Source: Verrucomicrobium sp. BvORR106
GTDB lineage: Bacteria; Verrucomicrobiota; Verrucomicrobiia; Verrucomicrobiales; Verrucomicrobiaceae
Length of the DNA: 64,000 nucleotides
Assembly: GCF_000739655.1 (NCBI RefSeq)
Contig: NZ_BATR01000051.1
Span: 62,001-126,000, forward strand
Reading direction: 5' to 3'
Shown: positions 26,054-34,527 of the stretch, one piece after another
Layout of the letters: the number at the start of each line of letters is the position of its first letter
Numbering within the stretch: the stretch's first letter is position 1
Notes under the pieces: model-generated
Told to the model about the DNA's origin: nothing
Seen by the model: the letters and a program-made list of their open reading frames with translations, nothing else
Database searches by the model: none
Made by a program: the position numbers and the translations under genes

Positions 26054-26736
26054 TGGTGAAGGGCGTGATAGGTGTCGAACCAGGATTGCCCCTGACGGGT
26101 GGCGGTGTGTTGCAGACGGCCGGAGCAGATGGTGAAGAGAGAGTCGGCGCGGCGCACACTCTCCAGCTCATGGAGAATGACCAGGCGCAGGGCGGTGGTG
26201 CTCGCGTCCGCCCAGAGCTCGGTCACCACCTCACGGGTCTCTGCATCCAGGCCGGAGAGGGGTTCATCCATGAGCAGCACGCTGTGGCCGGTCTCGATCA
26301 GCCGCGTTTCGGCGATGATGAGCAGGACCTTCTGGCGGTTGCCGCGAGAGAGCTTGCCGATGGGGCAGGAGAGGTTGAGATTCAGGATCTCTGCCAGGCG
26401 TTGCGCCTCCTGGAGGGCACGTCCTTTGAAGAGGGATCGGAAGAGTGCACCGGGCTTGAGCTCCTCATCCATCTTCAGTTCATCAGAGAGATAGAGCACC
26501 CGGCCCTCCACCTGGAGGCTGCCACCCAAGGTGGGACTCAAGCCGGCCAGTGAGCGCAGCAGGGTGGTCTTGCCGACCCCGTTGGGGGCCACGAAGAGAT
26601 GGAGGCCGGGGCCGACGGAGACAGCACCCTCACTCTGGACTAGCGTGCGGTCCTGGCGGCGCCAGAACGGGCCGGACTGGTAGCCAAAGCGCGTGCCGGG
26701 AGCGATCTTGAGGCTGGGGGAAGAGGGGGCGTTCAT
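26050..26736 (-). CDS. ABC transporter ATP-binding protein (PilH-like)
   Basis: This 228-residue ATPase has all the ABC motifs: Walker A APNGVGKTT, signature LSRGNRQK, Walker B VLLMDEPLSGLD and the switch His in ILHE. The leader before the first strand is about 40 residues. It is translationally coupled to the permease downstream (4-nt overlap) and lies 24 bp after a prepilin gene. This close embedding argues for a role in pilus assembly rather than chance proximity. Confidence 0.9.
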   Translation of the reverse strand: MNAPSSPSLKIAPGTRFGYQSGPFWRRQDRTLVQSEGAVSVGPGLHLFVAPNGVGKTTLLRSLAGLSPTLGGSLQVEGRVLYLSDELKMDEELKPGALFRSLFKGRALQEAQRLAEILNLNLSCPIGKLSRGNRQKVLLIIAETRLIETGHSVLLMDEPLSGLDAETREVVTELWADASTTALRLVILHELESVRRADSLFTICSGRLQHTATRQGQSWFDTYHALHQ

Positions 26737-26760
26737 GGCAAAACGTCTCGGTTCAAGGAG

Positions 26761-27183
26761 TTACTGCCCCGCATCCCAGAGCCCGTCTGTCTGGGTTTTG
26801 GAGGGGTCGTAGCGGGTGGTGCCGACGGTGAAATAGGGCGGCATGACAGAGTGGATGACGGTCAGGCTTTCCCCTTTGAGGCCGGTGGCGGTGGGGATGG
26901 TCGCCCAGCCCTCAGGCAGGTAGGGCAGCAGATCGGCGGCAGTCACGCTTTGGATGTCGGTGGTGGGATGATCGGCGAGATAGCTTCTCTGGGCGGCATG
27001 CACGGCCTGAAGAGAGATGGCGGCACTCTTCGCTTTGTTCCAGTCTTGCACGGCATTGATGCTGAAGCCTGTGAGCATGCCGAGACCGAGGATCAGAGAG
27101 ATCACGAGGCTGATCTCCAGCAGGGTAAAGCCAGCCACGGCGCGGTGGTCCTGGCGGTGGGGAGTGACATGGACGGTTTTCAT
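26761..27183 (-). CDS. Prepilin / type II secretion pseudopilin-like protein
   Basis: This 140-residue protein has a basic leader, the prepilin cleavage site VAG|FTLLE with Glu at +5, and a hydrophobic helix (ISLVISLILGLGMLTGF). The C-terminal domain is short and lacks Cys, ending DGLWDAGQ. ATG 27183 is chosen since it gives a leader of normal length; sequence upstream in the frame is low-complexity. It is a second major-type pilin in the operon besides 36454-36861 and could be an alternative or initiating subunit. Confidence 0.85.
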   Translation of the reverse strand: MKTVHVTPHRQDHRAVAGFTLLEISLVISLILGLGMLTGFSINAVQDWNKAKSAAISLQAVHAAQRSYLADHPTTDIQSVTAADLLPYLPEGWATIPTATGLKGESLTVIHSVMPPYFTVGTTRYDPSKTQTDGLWDAGQ

Positions 27184-27188
27184 AGCGA

Positions 27189-27671
27189 TCAGGGTTTGGT
27201 GGGCGGGGCCGGGCTGGTGGGCGGTACCAAGGCTCGCGGAATGACCCGGAACTTGCCTTCGGCCAGCGGTTCCTGGATGGCGATTGGGGCCGAAGCTCCA
27301 GTCATGTCCCCAGGTGCCGGTTCGGCCACCTCCGGAGAGGCAGCGGGTGGTACCTTGAATGTGCCGCGACGACGAACGACCAGGATGCGGGCCCGCTCCA
27401 TGTCGAGGGGCCTCGGTGCCACCGCTGCGACGTCGGCGGACGGAGCCAGTTCCGGCATGGGGATAAAGGGAATAACAGGTGTCTCCCCGGCCTTGCCCTT
27501 GTCCTTGTCCTCCGCCGTGCCTGTTCCTGGAAGGGGGCGGGGGGCGAGCCGCGGTTTTTCGACGAGGATCACCGGCTGGGGCGGATCGGCGGCCATCCCC
27601 GCGGAGGTTGCGAGCGCCGCCAGCGTCAGCATGCGCAGGAGAATCTGGAGGAGTGGAAGGCGGAGGTTCAT
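27189..27671 (-). CDS. Secreted Pro-rich protein of unknown function in the pilus operon
   Basis: This 160-residue protein has a Sec signal (LLQILLRMLTLAALATSAGMAA) and a Pro/Ala-rich mature part, probably extended and poorly folded, with a short beta-like segment (ARILVVRRRGTFKV). No family is recognised. It lies 14 bp after pilC and 5 bp before a prepilin gene. PilP-type linkers between inner-membrane components and the secretin are also Pro-rich and periplasmic, so a bridging role is possible but unproven. Confidence 0.65.
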   Translation of the reverse strand: MNLRLPLLQILLRMLTLAALATSAGMAADPPQPVILVEKPRLAPRPLPGTGTAEDKDKGKAGETPVIPFIPMPELAPSADVAAVAPRPLDMERARILVVRRRGTFKVPPAASPEVAEPAPGDMTGASAPIAIQEPLAEGKFRVIPRALVPPTSPAPPTKP

Positions 27672-27685
27672 GGTGGAGGGCGTGC

Positions 27686-28903
27686 TTACATGGCACCAGA
27701 GGCCATCATGCGCGGGCCCATGAGGAAGATGGGCAGCATGGCACCGGCGAAGACGAGGGCGATGAGGCACATGGCCATGGCCAGCGTGATGAAGTTGATG
27801 ATCTGCGTGAAGTCCGACATGGTCTGGGCGGTGTCCTCCTCGTAGATGTCCCGGAGCATCTCGAGCTGCTCGGGGAGGGAGGCGGATTTTTCCCCGATGC
27901 CGATCATGTGGATGACCTGGGGGTCCAGTACGGCGTTCTTCTTGAGCGCCTCCGCGAACGGGAGGCCGGAGGACTCGTAGATCTGGGCGGAGGTGAGCAG
28001 CGGGGTGTAGATGGGTGTTTCCTGAACCACCTTGGCGGCCAGGGTCGCGGCGCGCGCCAGGTTGATGCCGTTGGCGTAAAGCATCTGGAGGGTGCCCACG
28101 TATGCGGTCTGCCGCAGGCCCATGACCAGCTTGGTGAGGAGCCGCCACCGGCCCATGAAGAAGTGCAGGAGCCGGGCCCGGAGTTCCTTGGAGCGGAACA
28201 GGCCGACGATGAAGGCTGTCAGAGCGATGATGAAGAACGGCCAGGTCATCTGGACGACATGGCTGAAGGAAAAGATCACCTTGGAAAGCGGATCTGGCTC
28301 CTGGCGGATGCTTTTGAGGGTGCCCTCCACCTGGCTGACGACGCTCACCTGGGACCAGATGAAGAGGACGATCTGGAAAAGGATGACCAGGCACGGCACC
28401 ATCAGCGCGTTGCGCAGCTTGCTGGCGAACATCATCTCCACCTTCAGCTTGCGCGCCATGGAGCTGAAAGCCTCGTGCAACTGGCCGGCATCGGCACCGG
28501 CCTCGATCATGGTGATGATGGTCGCATCAAACTTCCGTTCCTTGGCAAAGGCGATGTGAACGGGCAGACCCGCTTCGAGCCGGTTGCGGATGCTGATGAG
28601 CGAGCCCTGCAGTGCGGGATCCGGCAGGCCCTGGGCGTAGTAAAGGAGCGCGTCTGCGGTGCTGATGTTGGCCCTCAACATGGAGGCCAGGCCGCGGAAG
28701 AGCTTGATCGCATCCTTCGTGGAGACAGGACGGTTCGTCTGCGTGCGTTGATGCGAGCTGGGCAGGGGCTTCACCAGCGCCACCCGGAATCCTTCACGAG
28801 CAGCGAGCAGCGAGGCCTGGTCGCGGTTGAGCGCCTCCACAGCGATCACCTTGGAGACCTCAGGCTTCTTGATGTTCCGGAGCGTGACTTGGAAACCGTT
28901 CAT
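27686..28903 (-). CDS. pilC: Pilus inner-membrane platform protein PilC/GspF
   Basis: This 405-residue protein has the duplicated GspF domain: the first repeat starts at LFRGLASMLRANISTADALL, the second at TLQMLYANGINLARAATLAA, each followed by membrane helices (VPCLVILFQIVLFIW, and ITLAMAMCLIALVFAGAMLP at the C-terminus). The motif IGEKSASLPEQL in the second repeat is typical. It forms the platform on which the PilB ATPase drives subunit insertion. It begins 6 bp after the pilB stop. Confidence 0.92.
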   Translation of the reverse strand: MNGFQVTLRNIKKPEVSKVIAVEALNRDQASLLAAREGFRVALVKPLPSSHQRTQTNRPVSTKDAIKLFRGLASMLRANISTADALLYYAQGLPDPALQGSLISIRNRLEAGLPVHIAFAKERKFDATIITMIEAGADAGQLHEAFSSMARKLKVEMMFASKLRNALMVPCLVILFQIVLFIWSQVSVVSQVEGTLKSIRQEPDPLSKVIFSFSHVVQMTWPFFIIALTAFIVGLFRSKELRARLLHFFMGRWRLLTKLVMGLRQTAYVGTLQMLYANGINLARAATLAAKVVQETPIYTPLLTSAQIYESSGLPFAEALKKNAVLDPQVIHMIGIGEKSASLPEQLEMLRDIYEEDTAQTMSDFTQIINFITLAMAMCLIALVFAGAMLPIFLMGPRMMASGAM

Positions 28904-28909
28904 AGCTGG

Positions 28910-30601
28910 CTAGGATTCATAGGTGAGGTCCAGCACTTTGCGGAGGGCATCCATGTCCGTGCGCCCGGCTTCCAGCAGCTTGAGGCCGTTGTCCCGCAGG
29001 GAAGGAAGGTTGCTCTCTTTCCGGATGGCCTGCTCCAGCTCAAATGGCGTGATCTGGCCCTTCGCGAGGGCATCGCCGATGCGTGGACTGATGGGCAGGA
29101 TCTCCAGAATGGCGGTGCGTCCGGCGTAGCCACGCCCCTTGCATTCCGGGCAGCCTTCTTTGCGGTGAGTGTAAACCGTGCGCTGGAGCCAGGCGGGATC
29201 CAGCTGGAAGAGCCGCACTTCGCGCTCGCTCAGGCCCGTCTGTTTTTCGCGGCAGGCCGGGCAGAGCAGCTTCACCAGGCGCTGGGCACAGGCGGCCTTC
29301 AGCGTCTGGGCAATCTTCCACCGCTCCATGCCGAGCTGCTCAAATCGCTCGATGATCTGGGAAGCACGTGGAGTGTGGATGGTGGTCAGCACTTTGTGAC
29401 CGGTGATGGCGGCCTCGATGGCCAGCTCGGCGGACTCACGATCCCGGACTTCCCCCATGAGGATGATGTCCGGGTCCGAGCGCATGAAGCTGGTGATCAT
29501 GGGCTTGAACTCCGAGGAGTCGCGCAGATCGCAATGGGTCACGCCGGGGATCTCGTCTTCCACCGGGTTTTCCAGAGTGAGGATGTTGTCCTCAGGCCGG
29601 TTGAGCTCCCGCAGCATGGCGTTGAGCGTGGTTGATTTCCCGGAACCCGTCGGCCCCGACATCACGATGATGCCGGTGGGCACGGCCATCGCTTTCTCCA
29701 GCTCGAAGAGGGTCTCTTCGTCAAAGGCCAGCGTGCCCATGCCCAGCCGGGCTTCCAGATGGGTCTTGTCCAGCAGCCGCATCGTCACGTGGTAGCCGCG
29801 GTAGGTGCGGTGGCGCTCATAGCGCACCCCGACGGCGCGGCCATAGTACGTGGCGGTGAACCGGCCGGAAATGCCCGGGCGTTTGTTGCGCTCCTCCGGC
29901 GGCAGACGCATGAGGTTCAGCAGGAAGGCATCGATACGGTCACGAAGTTTGACCGGCATCTCCACTTTGGAGCCGAGGTCACCATCGATACGGTAGCTGT
30001 AGGCGATGGAGGTCTTTTCCGTTTTGATGTGAATGTCCGAGGCGTGCAGCTTGATTGCATCCGACACCATGCTGGCCACGAGTTGGGCGATCGGCTCGTC
30101 ATACTGCCGGGTCACGTCAAAGTCGGGGATCTCCAGGCTGAACTCGTCCACCTCGAGAGCTTCCAGGTCAGCGCGGCTCGGGCCGGAGCTCGCGGCAGTG
30201 CCCTCAATCACCGTGGACACCTCGGAGGCGAGGGTTACGACCTTCAGAATTTCCTCGTCCGGAAAGCGGGTGGCGCAGTAGTCATCCGCGCGGTAGTCCC
30301 AGGGATTGGCGACGGCGAGAAGGATCTGCTCGTTGCTGCGGCGCAGCGGAACAAAAAGGCCGCGCGAAAGGGCGGAGGGATCACAGTAGCCTACCAGTTC
30401 AGAGTCAGCGAGGTCGCGCACCTGAGGGAAGGCTGGCAGGCCGGAGGCCTTGCCCACCGCGCCCAGAATTCGTACCTTCGAGCTCTTGCGCACGATGGCC
30501 TCGTCCGAGAGAAACTCGTCTTGCGAGTTGTTCTCCCGGAGCTGTTCCACGATCAGCGACCGGATGGTGTCGTTGAATTCGACTCCGAGGTTGAGGTTCA
30601 T
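28910..30601 (-). CDS. pilB: Pilus/secretion assembly ATPase PilB/GspE
   Basis: This 563-residue ATPase has an N-terminal GspE-type domain, then Walker A at about 316-323 (GPTGSGKS), the Asp box LENPVEDEI, Walker B DIILMGEVRD at about 378-387 and the His box TTIHTPRA. Cys447, Cys450, Cys484 and Cys487 form the tetracysteine zinc motif that marks assembly ATPases and is absent from PilT. It acts as a cytosolic hexamer docked on PilC. Its start overlaps the preceding gene's stop by 4 nt. Confidence 0.93.
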   Translation of the reverse strand: MNLNLGVEFNDTIRSLIVEQLRENNSQDEFLSDEAIVRKSSKVRILGAVGKASGLPAFPQVRDLADSELVGYCDPSALSRGLFVPLRRSNEQILLAVANPWDYRADDYCATRFPDEEILKVVTLASEVSTVIEGTAASSGPSRADLEALEVDEFSLEIPDFDVTRQYDEPIAQLVASMVSDAIKLHASDIHIKTEKTSIAYSYRIDGDLGSKVEMPVKLRDRIDAFLLNLMRLPPEERNKRPGISGRFTATYYGRAVGVRYERHRTYRGYHVTMRLLDKTHLEARLGMGTLAFDEETLFELEKAMAVPTGIIVMSGPTGSGKSTTLNAMLRELNRPEDNILTLENPVEDEIPGVTHCDLRDSSEFKPMITSFMRSDPDIILMGEVRDRESAELAIEAAITGHKVLTTIHTPRASQIIERFEQLGMERWKIAQTLKAACAQRLVKLLCPACREKQTGLSEREVRLFQLDPAWLQRTVYTHRKEGCPECKGRGYAGRTAILEILPISPRIGDALAKGQITPFELEQAIRKESNLPSLRDNGLKLLEAGRTDMDALRKVLDLTYES

Positions 30602-31221
30602 GAGGCGAAGTGGCGTTGGACCAGGCCTTCCCAGAGGGGAAGATCGACGATGAAGGAAAAGATGAAGGGCGCGTCGGCCTGTCCGCCGGCGGTCATCTCA
30701 TGGCGGATCCAGTCCGCAGCGACCACGGCGGACATGGGGTTCAAGGAAGCAATGTGCACGATGCTGGTCTCACCCGCGAGGACGGAGGGGCAGCCGAGCA
30801 GGGAGCAGGCGATCCGGAGGGCGGGGCTGTGCTCATAGAGGGACTTGGGGCGCCCCGGCAGCGGACCCACGCTCCAGTAGTGCACGTGTTCGTGCAGGCG
30901 GTGGCGCAGCACCTTCTGCATGCGGGCCACTTCGCCCTCGGCGGTCAGCTCGTGAATCTTTGACTGGGTGCGCGCGGCGAAGGCCAGGAAATCGGTGATG
31001 GTCGGGGAGTCTTGAGCGCTGCCGGAACTGAGATGAGCCCGATAGCTGGCCAGGAGTTCCCGGGCCTCGTCGTCCGTCATATAGCCGCCCTGTTGGAGGT
31101 GGCTGGCGGTGCAGGAGGCGATCTTTTCCAGAGCACCCATGCCCGCGCTCAGCTGCCTGGAGGCCTCTTGGGGGAGGAAGGCCAGGCCACTGATGTTGGC
31201 AGTGATCCTTGCAGGGTTCAT
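30598..31221 (-). CDS. Unknown 207-residue protein between secretin and pilB
   Basis: This protein has no signal peptide or clear membrane helix and appears cytosolic and mixed alpha/beta. I do not recognise a family. Features visible are a helical first half (TDDEARELLASYRAHLSSGS), a His-rich patch RHRLHEHVHYW in the middle, and a hydrophobic C-terminal strand (DAPFIFSFIVDLPLW). It overlaps both the secretin gene and pilB by 4 nt, so it is almost certainly expressed and used with them. A cytosolic partner of PilB or PilM is a reasonable guess. Confidence 0.7.
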   Translation of the reverse strand: MNPARITANISGLAFLPQEASRQLSAGMGALEKIASCTASHLQQGGYMTDDEARELLASYRAHLSSGSAQDSPTITDFLAFAARTQSKIHELTAEGEVARMQKVLRHRLHEHVHYWSVGPLPGRPKSLYEHSPALRIACSLLGCPSVLAGETSIVHIASLNPMSAVVAADWIRHEMTAGGQADAPFIFSFIVDLPLWEGLVQRHFAS

Positions 31222-33347
31222 GGCCGGTGGGAGGAACTTGTGATGGGGCGCCGTTCTTCGCGGGAGAAAATGCGTTTCAGCCAGGGCTGGGACTGCGGGG
31301 CTCCCTGGGGTTGCGGGGAGATGTCACCTCCCTCGCTGGGAAGGGAGGAGGAGGGGCCGGCTGGGGACTTCCCGGACGGTCCGCCGCCCATGGGCACGAG
31401 CCAGGCGGGCTCCAGCCGCTGGCTCATCTGTTCCAGCTGGTGCCGCTCCATGCCGGAGTATGCCCGGACTTCCTCGTTCACGCGCTGGATGCTTTGCACG
31501 TTGCCGGCATCATACGCATTCGGCGTGATGATGAACACCAGGCTGACCTTCTCCATGGTTTTTTCCTTGTACCGGAAAAGGTGTTTGAGGACGGGCACGT
31601 TGCCCAGCACCGGCACCTTGTTCTTGTTGTTGCTATTGCTGTAGTCGTAGAATCCGCCGAGAATGAGCGACTGCCCCGCGGGAATGCGGCTGATGGCATC
31701 GGCCGTGGATTCACTGACGCGGGGGTAGACGTTGCCGTTGTTGCCCTGAACCAGTTCCACGATCTTCGCCACACGAGGGCGCAGTTTCATGCGGACGGTC
31801 CCATCCGGGAGCATGGTGGGAGTCACCGTGAGGGTGACGCCGATCTCGCGGCTCTTGTCCGGCTCCTCCATGGCATCCGGGTCGTCCTTGTCCACCTTGT
31901 AGCGAACCTCGTCCGTAATCGTCTGTCCGGCGTCGGTCTGGGAGACGTTGGTGGTAACGATGGGGAAGCGGTCCACGATGGAGATGATGCCCTGCTCATT
32001 GTCCTCCGTGATGATGGTGGGGCAGGACTCCTGGGAGACGATGCCGTTCTGCTCCAGGGCATGCACAATGGCCTGCACCTGCATCGCGTCGAAGACCAGG
32101 CCGGGGCCGTCCTGATAGGTGCTGTTGTGTTCCGAGCTGCTGGAGGTCGTTTTGAATCCCTGGGACGTGCTCGTGTTGTCAAAGTTCGATGCCCCGGGAA
32201 CTCCGACCACCCCCGCTGCGGTGGTGATGTTTTCAAAGGAGTTGGTCACCTCCCGGGCCACGCTGCTGGCTTTGGCCAGGGTGCTGGTGTCCGGCAGGTT
32301 GAACATGGCGTTCAGGCTCTGCTCGGCGGAGATGGTGATGCCGTCTCCCAGGGAGGTTCTCCAGTCCACCCCCAGCTTTTTGCCCCGCGTGTTGGTCACG
32401 CGCAGCACGCGCACATTCACGGCGATCTGCTGCTTGGGCCGGTCGAGCTTTTCCAGGAGCTCCCGCACGCGCCGGAGCTTCACGGTGTTGTCTGTGATGA
32501 GGAGGGTGTTGGTCTTTTCCTCGAACTCGATCTGCCCCACATTCTTCGTGAGCAGGGGGCGCATGATGGACTTGAGCTTTTCAAAGTCCTGCTGGTCGGT
32601 TCCGCCTGATCCAGAGGCGTCGCCGCCGGCACTGGCACCGCTGCGGCTCAGTGGGGAGCCGCGCAGGTACTTGAGCTGGTAGCTCATGATTTCCACAGGC
32701 AGCCTGGCGAGCTGCATCTCGTTCATCATATAGGCCGTGGAGCCCTGCTGGTAGAGGCTCAGCCCGTAGGCCACGGCGATCTCCTCCATCTGCCGGAGCG
32801 GGTTGTCCAGCTCCAGATGACCGGTGAGGATGAACTGTGGCCCGTTGATCTCCGTGTTGTAGAAGTATTGCAGCCTGGCCTTGCGGGCGAGGTACTGGAA
32901 GACCTCATTGAGGGGGGCATTGTCCACCCAGTACCCGGTGGCGTCCATGGACGGAAGCGAGGAAATACCTGCCGCGGAGGGGCTGGACACCTGGGGGAGC
33001 GGAGTGGCGATTTCCGGATGCGGAAGGGGCTGGGCGTCAAGAACCGCGGGGGCTGGATCCACCGCGACTTCTGGTGCGGGGTTCGCCGTCGGAGCCGCGA
33101 GCACGGCCGCGGGAATGTCCAGCACGGGGGCGGGTGATGCCGCTGGGGCCGGCACCGCTGGAGGAACGGCTGCCGCAGCGGGAGTGACCGCTGGAGCAGG
33201 GGCAGTTGCGGCCGCAGGGGCAGGAGCGGGCGCGGGGATCTGCGGGGCGGCCGGGGCTGCGGCGGGCTTGAGATGCAACGGATCACCCAGAAGCAGGACC
33301 GGACCTGCCAGGGATGCAAGGGTGATGATGGCCTTCCAGACGGTCAT
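31218..33347 (-). CDS. Outer-membrane secretin (PilQ/GspD-like)
   Basis: This 709-residue protein has a signal peptide, then a Pro/Ala-rich linker over residues of about 25-100, an N0/STN-like domain (YWVDNAPLNEVFQYLARKAR), a further periplasmic ring domain (EKTNTLLITDNTVKLRRVRE) and the C-terminal secretin domain with the hallmark KVPVLGNVPVLKHLF near the membrane-spanning beta-barrel. It would form the outer-membrane channel for the fibre. It overlaps both neighbours by 4 nt. Its place after pilin, PilM-like and PilO-like genes matches the Akkermansia Amuc_1098 secretin region as I remember it. Confidence 0.92.
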   Translation of the reverse strand: MTVWKAIITLASLAGPVLLLGDPLHLKPAAAPAAPQIPAPAPAPAAATAPAPAVTPAAAAVPPAVPAPAASPAPVLDIPAAVLAAPTANPAPEVAVDPAPAVLDAQPLPHPEIATPLPQVSSPSAAGISSLPSMDATGYWVDNAPLNEVFQYLARKARLQYFYNTEINGPQFILTGHLELDNPLRQMEEIAVAYGLSLYQQGSTAYMMNEMQLARLPVEIMSYQLKYLRGSPLSRSGASAGGDASGSGGTDQQDFEKLKSIMRPLLTKNVGQIEFEEKTNTLLITDNTVKLRRVRELLEKLDRPKQQIAVNVRVLRVTNTRGKKLGVDWRTSLGDGITISAEQSLNAMFNLPDTSTLAKASSVAREVTNSFENITTAAGVVGVPGASNFDNTSTSQGFKTTSSSSEHNSTYQDGPGLVFDAMQVQAIVHALEQNGIVSQESCPTIITEDNEQGIISIVDRFPIVTTNVSQTDAGQTITDEVRYKVDKDDPDAMEEPDKSREIGVTLTVTPTMLPDGTVRMKLRPRVAKIVELVQGNNGNVYPRVSESTADAISRIPAGQSLILGGFYDYSNSNNKNKVPVLGNVPVLKHLFRYKEKTMEKVSLVFIITPNAYDAGNVQSIQRVNEEVRAYSGMERHQLEQMSQRLEPAWLVPMGGGPSGKSPAGPSSSLPSEGGDISPQPQGAPQSQPWLKRIFSREERRPITSSSHRP

Positions 33348-33964
33348 GGATTCGAGGGGCTCGGGGGTTCGAGAGGGGCTAGATGGGGTTCCAGGCGGGA
33401 GGTGGTCGCCTGCATCGGTTCCAGCCGGAGGTTGCGGACCATGGAGTGGGGCATCAGGCCGGTTTCGGCCCTGTCGATGTCCCGGAAGACCACGGCGGTG
33501 GCCCCCACTTCCACCACCAGGGCGCGGAAGATTTCCCCGCGGAAGGAGAGTTCGATGACATCACCTTCGAACACGCTGCGCGCGCCGATGATGAACTCCT
33601 TGGTGTCCAGATTGACGGCGTTGAGCTTCAACGTCTGCAATGCCTGGTTCAAGGTAAGTTTGGGGGTTGGCCGGGCGGGGTCCTCCTCCACGATGAGGGG
33701 CAGGGTGTCTTCCCGGGGAAAGGTCGGCACGCCAAAGGGGTCCACGTTCCTCACGCGGGAGCCAAGGCGCTGGGCAAGGACCTCCACGTCGCCAGCCTTG
33801 GGCAGGCTGGGGGCCTTGGGCAGCCAGAGGGCGGTGTCGATGCCGAAGAAGAGGGGCTTGGCTTTCTCTGCGGGCTTCGAGGCAGGAGCCTTCGGGGCGG
33901 GGGCACCCAGGGTGGTGACCGCCGTGGTAAGGGCCGCTGCGGTGATGGAGCGAAAGAACTTCAC
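33344..33964 (-). CDS. Exported PilP/GspC-like protein with GTG start
   Basis: This 206-residue protein starts with GTG at 33964, which overlaps the stop of the preceding gene by 4 nt (GTGA); the longer ATG frame lies antisense to known coding sequence. It has a Sec signal (ITAAALTTAVTTLGAPAP), a Lys/Pro-rich linker and a C-terminal beta domain (NLDTKEFIIGARSVFEGDVI, then EIFRALVVEVGATAVVFRD) that resembles the beta-fold of PilP or the GspC homology region, which contact the secretin. The resemblance is by pattern only. Akkermansia Amuc_1099 may be the counterpart by position. Confidence 0.68.
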   Translation of the reverse strand: MKFFRSITAAALTTAVTTLGAPAPKAPASKPAEKAKPLFFGIDTALWLPKAPSLPKAGDVEVLAQRLGSRVRNVDPFGVPTFPREDTLPLIVEEDPARPTPKLTLNQALQTLKLNAVNLDTKEFIIGARSVFEGDVIELSFRGEIFRALVVEVGATAVVFRDIDRAETGLMPHSMVRNLRLEPMQATTSRLEPHLAPLEPPSPSNP

Positions 33965-34524
33965 GGGCGGGCCTCCCCTGCCTTCCAGCACGCGTGGGTG
34001 GTATCGATCACAAGGTAGTCGGGCCGCTTCATGAGCAGGTCGGACTTCCGCGTGATCTTGAGTTCCTCGAGCATGGCTTGGGGCATCAAGCTTTCGACCT
34101 GAAGGAGGGATTCCTGCATGGGGCCGATGCCACCCTGATAGCTGGCCTTCACCCGGATGACGTCGCACTTCACGCTTTTCGCGACCTTGCCGCGGTCCTG
34201 CGGGAAGATGAGGCTGCTCCGTTCCAGCTCAATGTCCTTGTACCGCGGCAGAGCGGTGTCGAGGATCTTGGTGTAGAGCTGGCCGGGATCCGCTCCGAGC
34301 ATCTTCTTCTGGTCTTCAAATGCTTTGCGGCGCGGGGCGATCCGTGCTTCCAGCACCTTCATGCCGGCGATGCGCTTGGTCTCTTCATCGTAGCGCATCT
34401 CCTTTTCCGCCCGGACGGAGGTGAGCTTGGCCGTGCCGGCCGCGACACCAGCCAGCAGGACGCAATTGAAGATGGCCGGGGTGACCAGACCGAAGCGGAT
34501 GATGGGCTTGGTGTAGGCGCTCAT
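33961..34524 (-). CDS. Inner-membrane PilO-like assembly protein
   Basis: This 187-residue bitopic protein has one N-terminal membrane helix (VTPAIFNCVLLAGVAAG), a coiled-coil stretch (EKEMRYDEETKRIAGMKVLE) and a small ferredoxin-like C-terminal domain ending DYLVIDTTHACWKAG. That arrangement is the PilO/PilN/GspM architecture of alignment subcomplexes. It begins 3 bp after the PilM-like gene stop. By position it corresponds to Akkermansia Amuc_1100, though this protein is shorter than my memory of that one (about 317 residues). Assigned by architecture and context. Confidence 0.72.
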   Translation of the reverse strand: MSAYTKPIIRFGLVTPAIFNCVLLAGVAAGTAKLTSVRAEKEMRYDEETKRIAGMKVLEARIAPRRKAFEDQKKMLGADPGQLYTKILDTALPRYKDIELERSSLIFPQDRGKVAKSVKCDVIRVKASYQGGIGPMQESLLQVESLMPQAMLEELKITRKSDLLMKRPDYLVIDTTHACWKAGEARP

Positions 34525-34527
34525 GGT

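Noticed and set aside
27479-29635. 718-codon plus-strand open frame
   Set aside because: It is antisense to pilC and pilB and has a His/Gly/Glu-rich composition typical of shadow frames.
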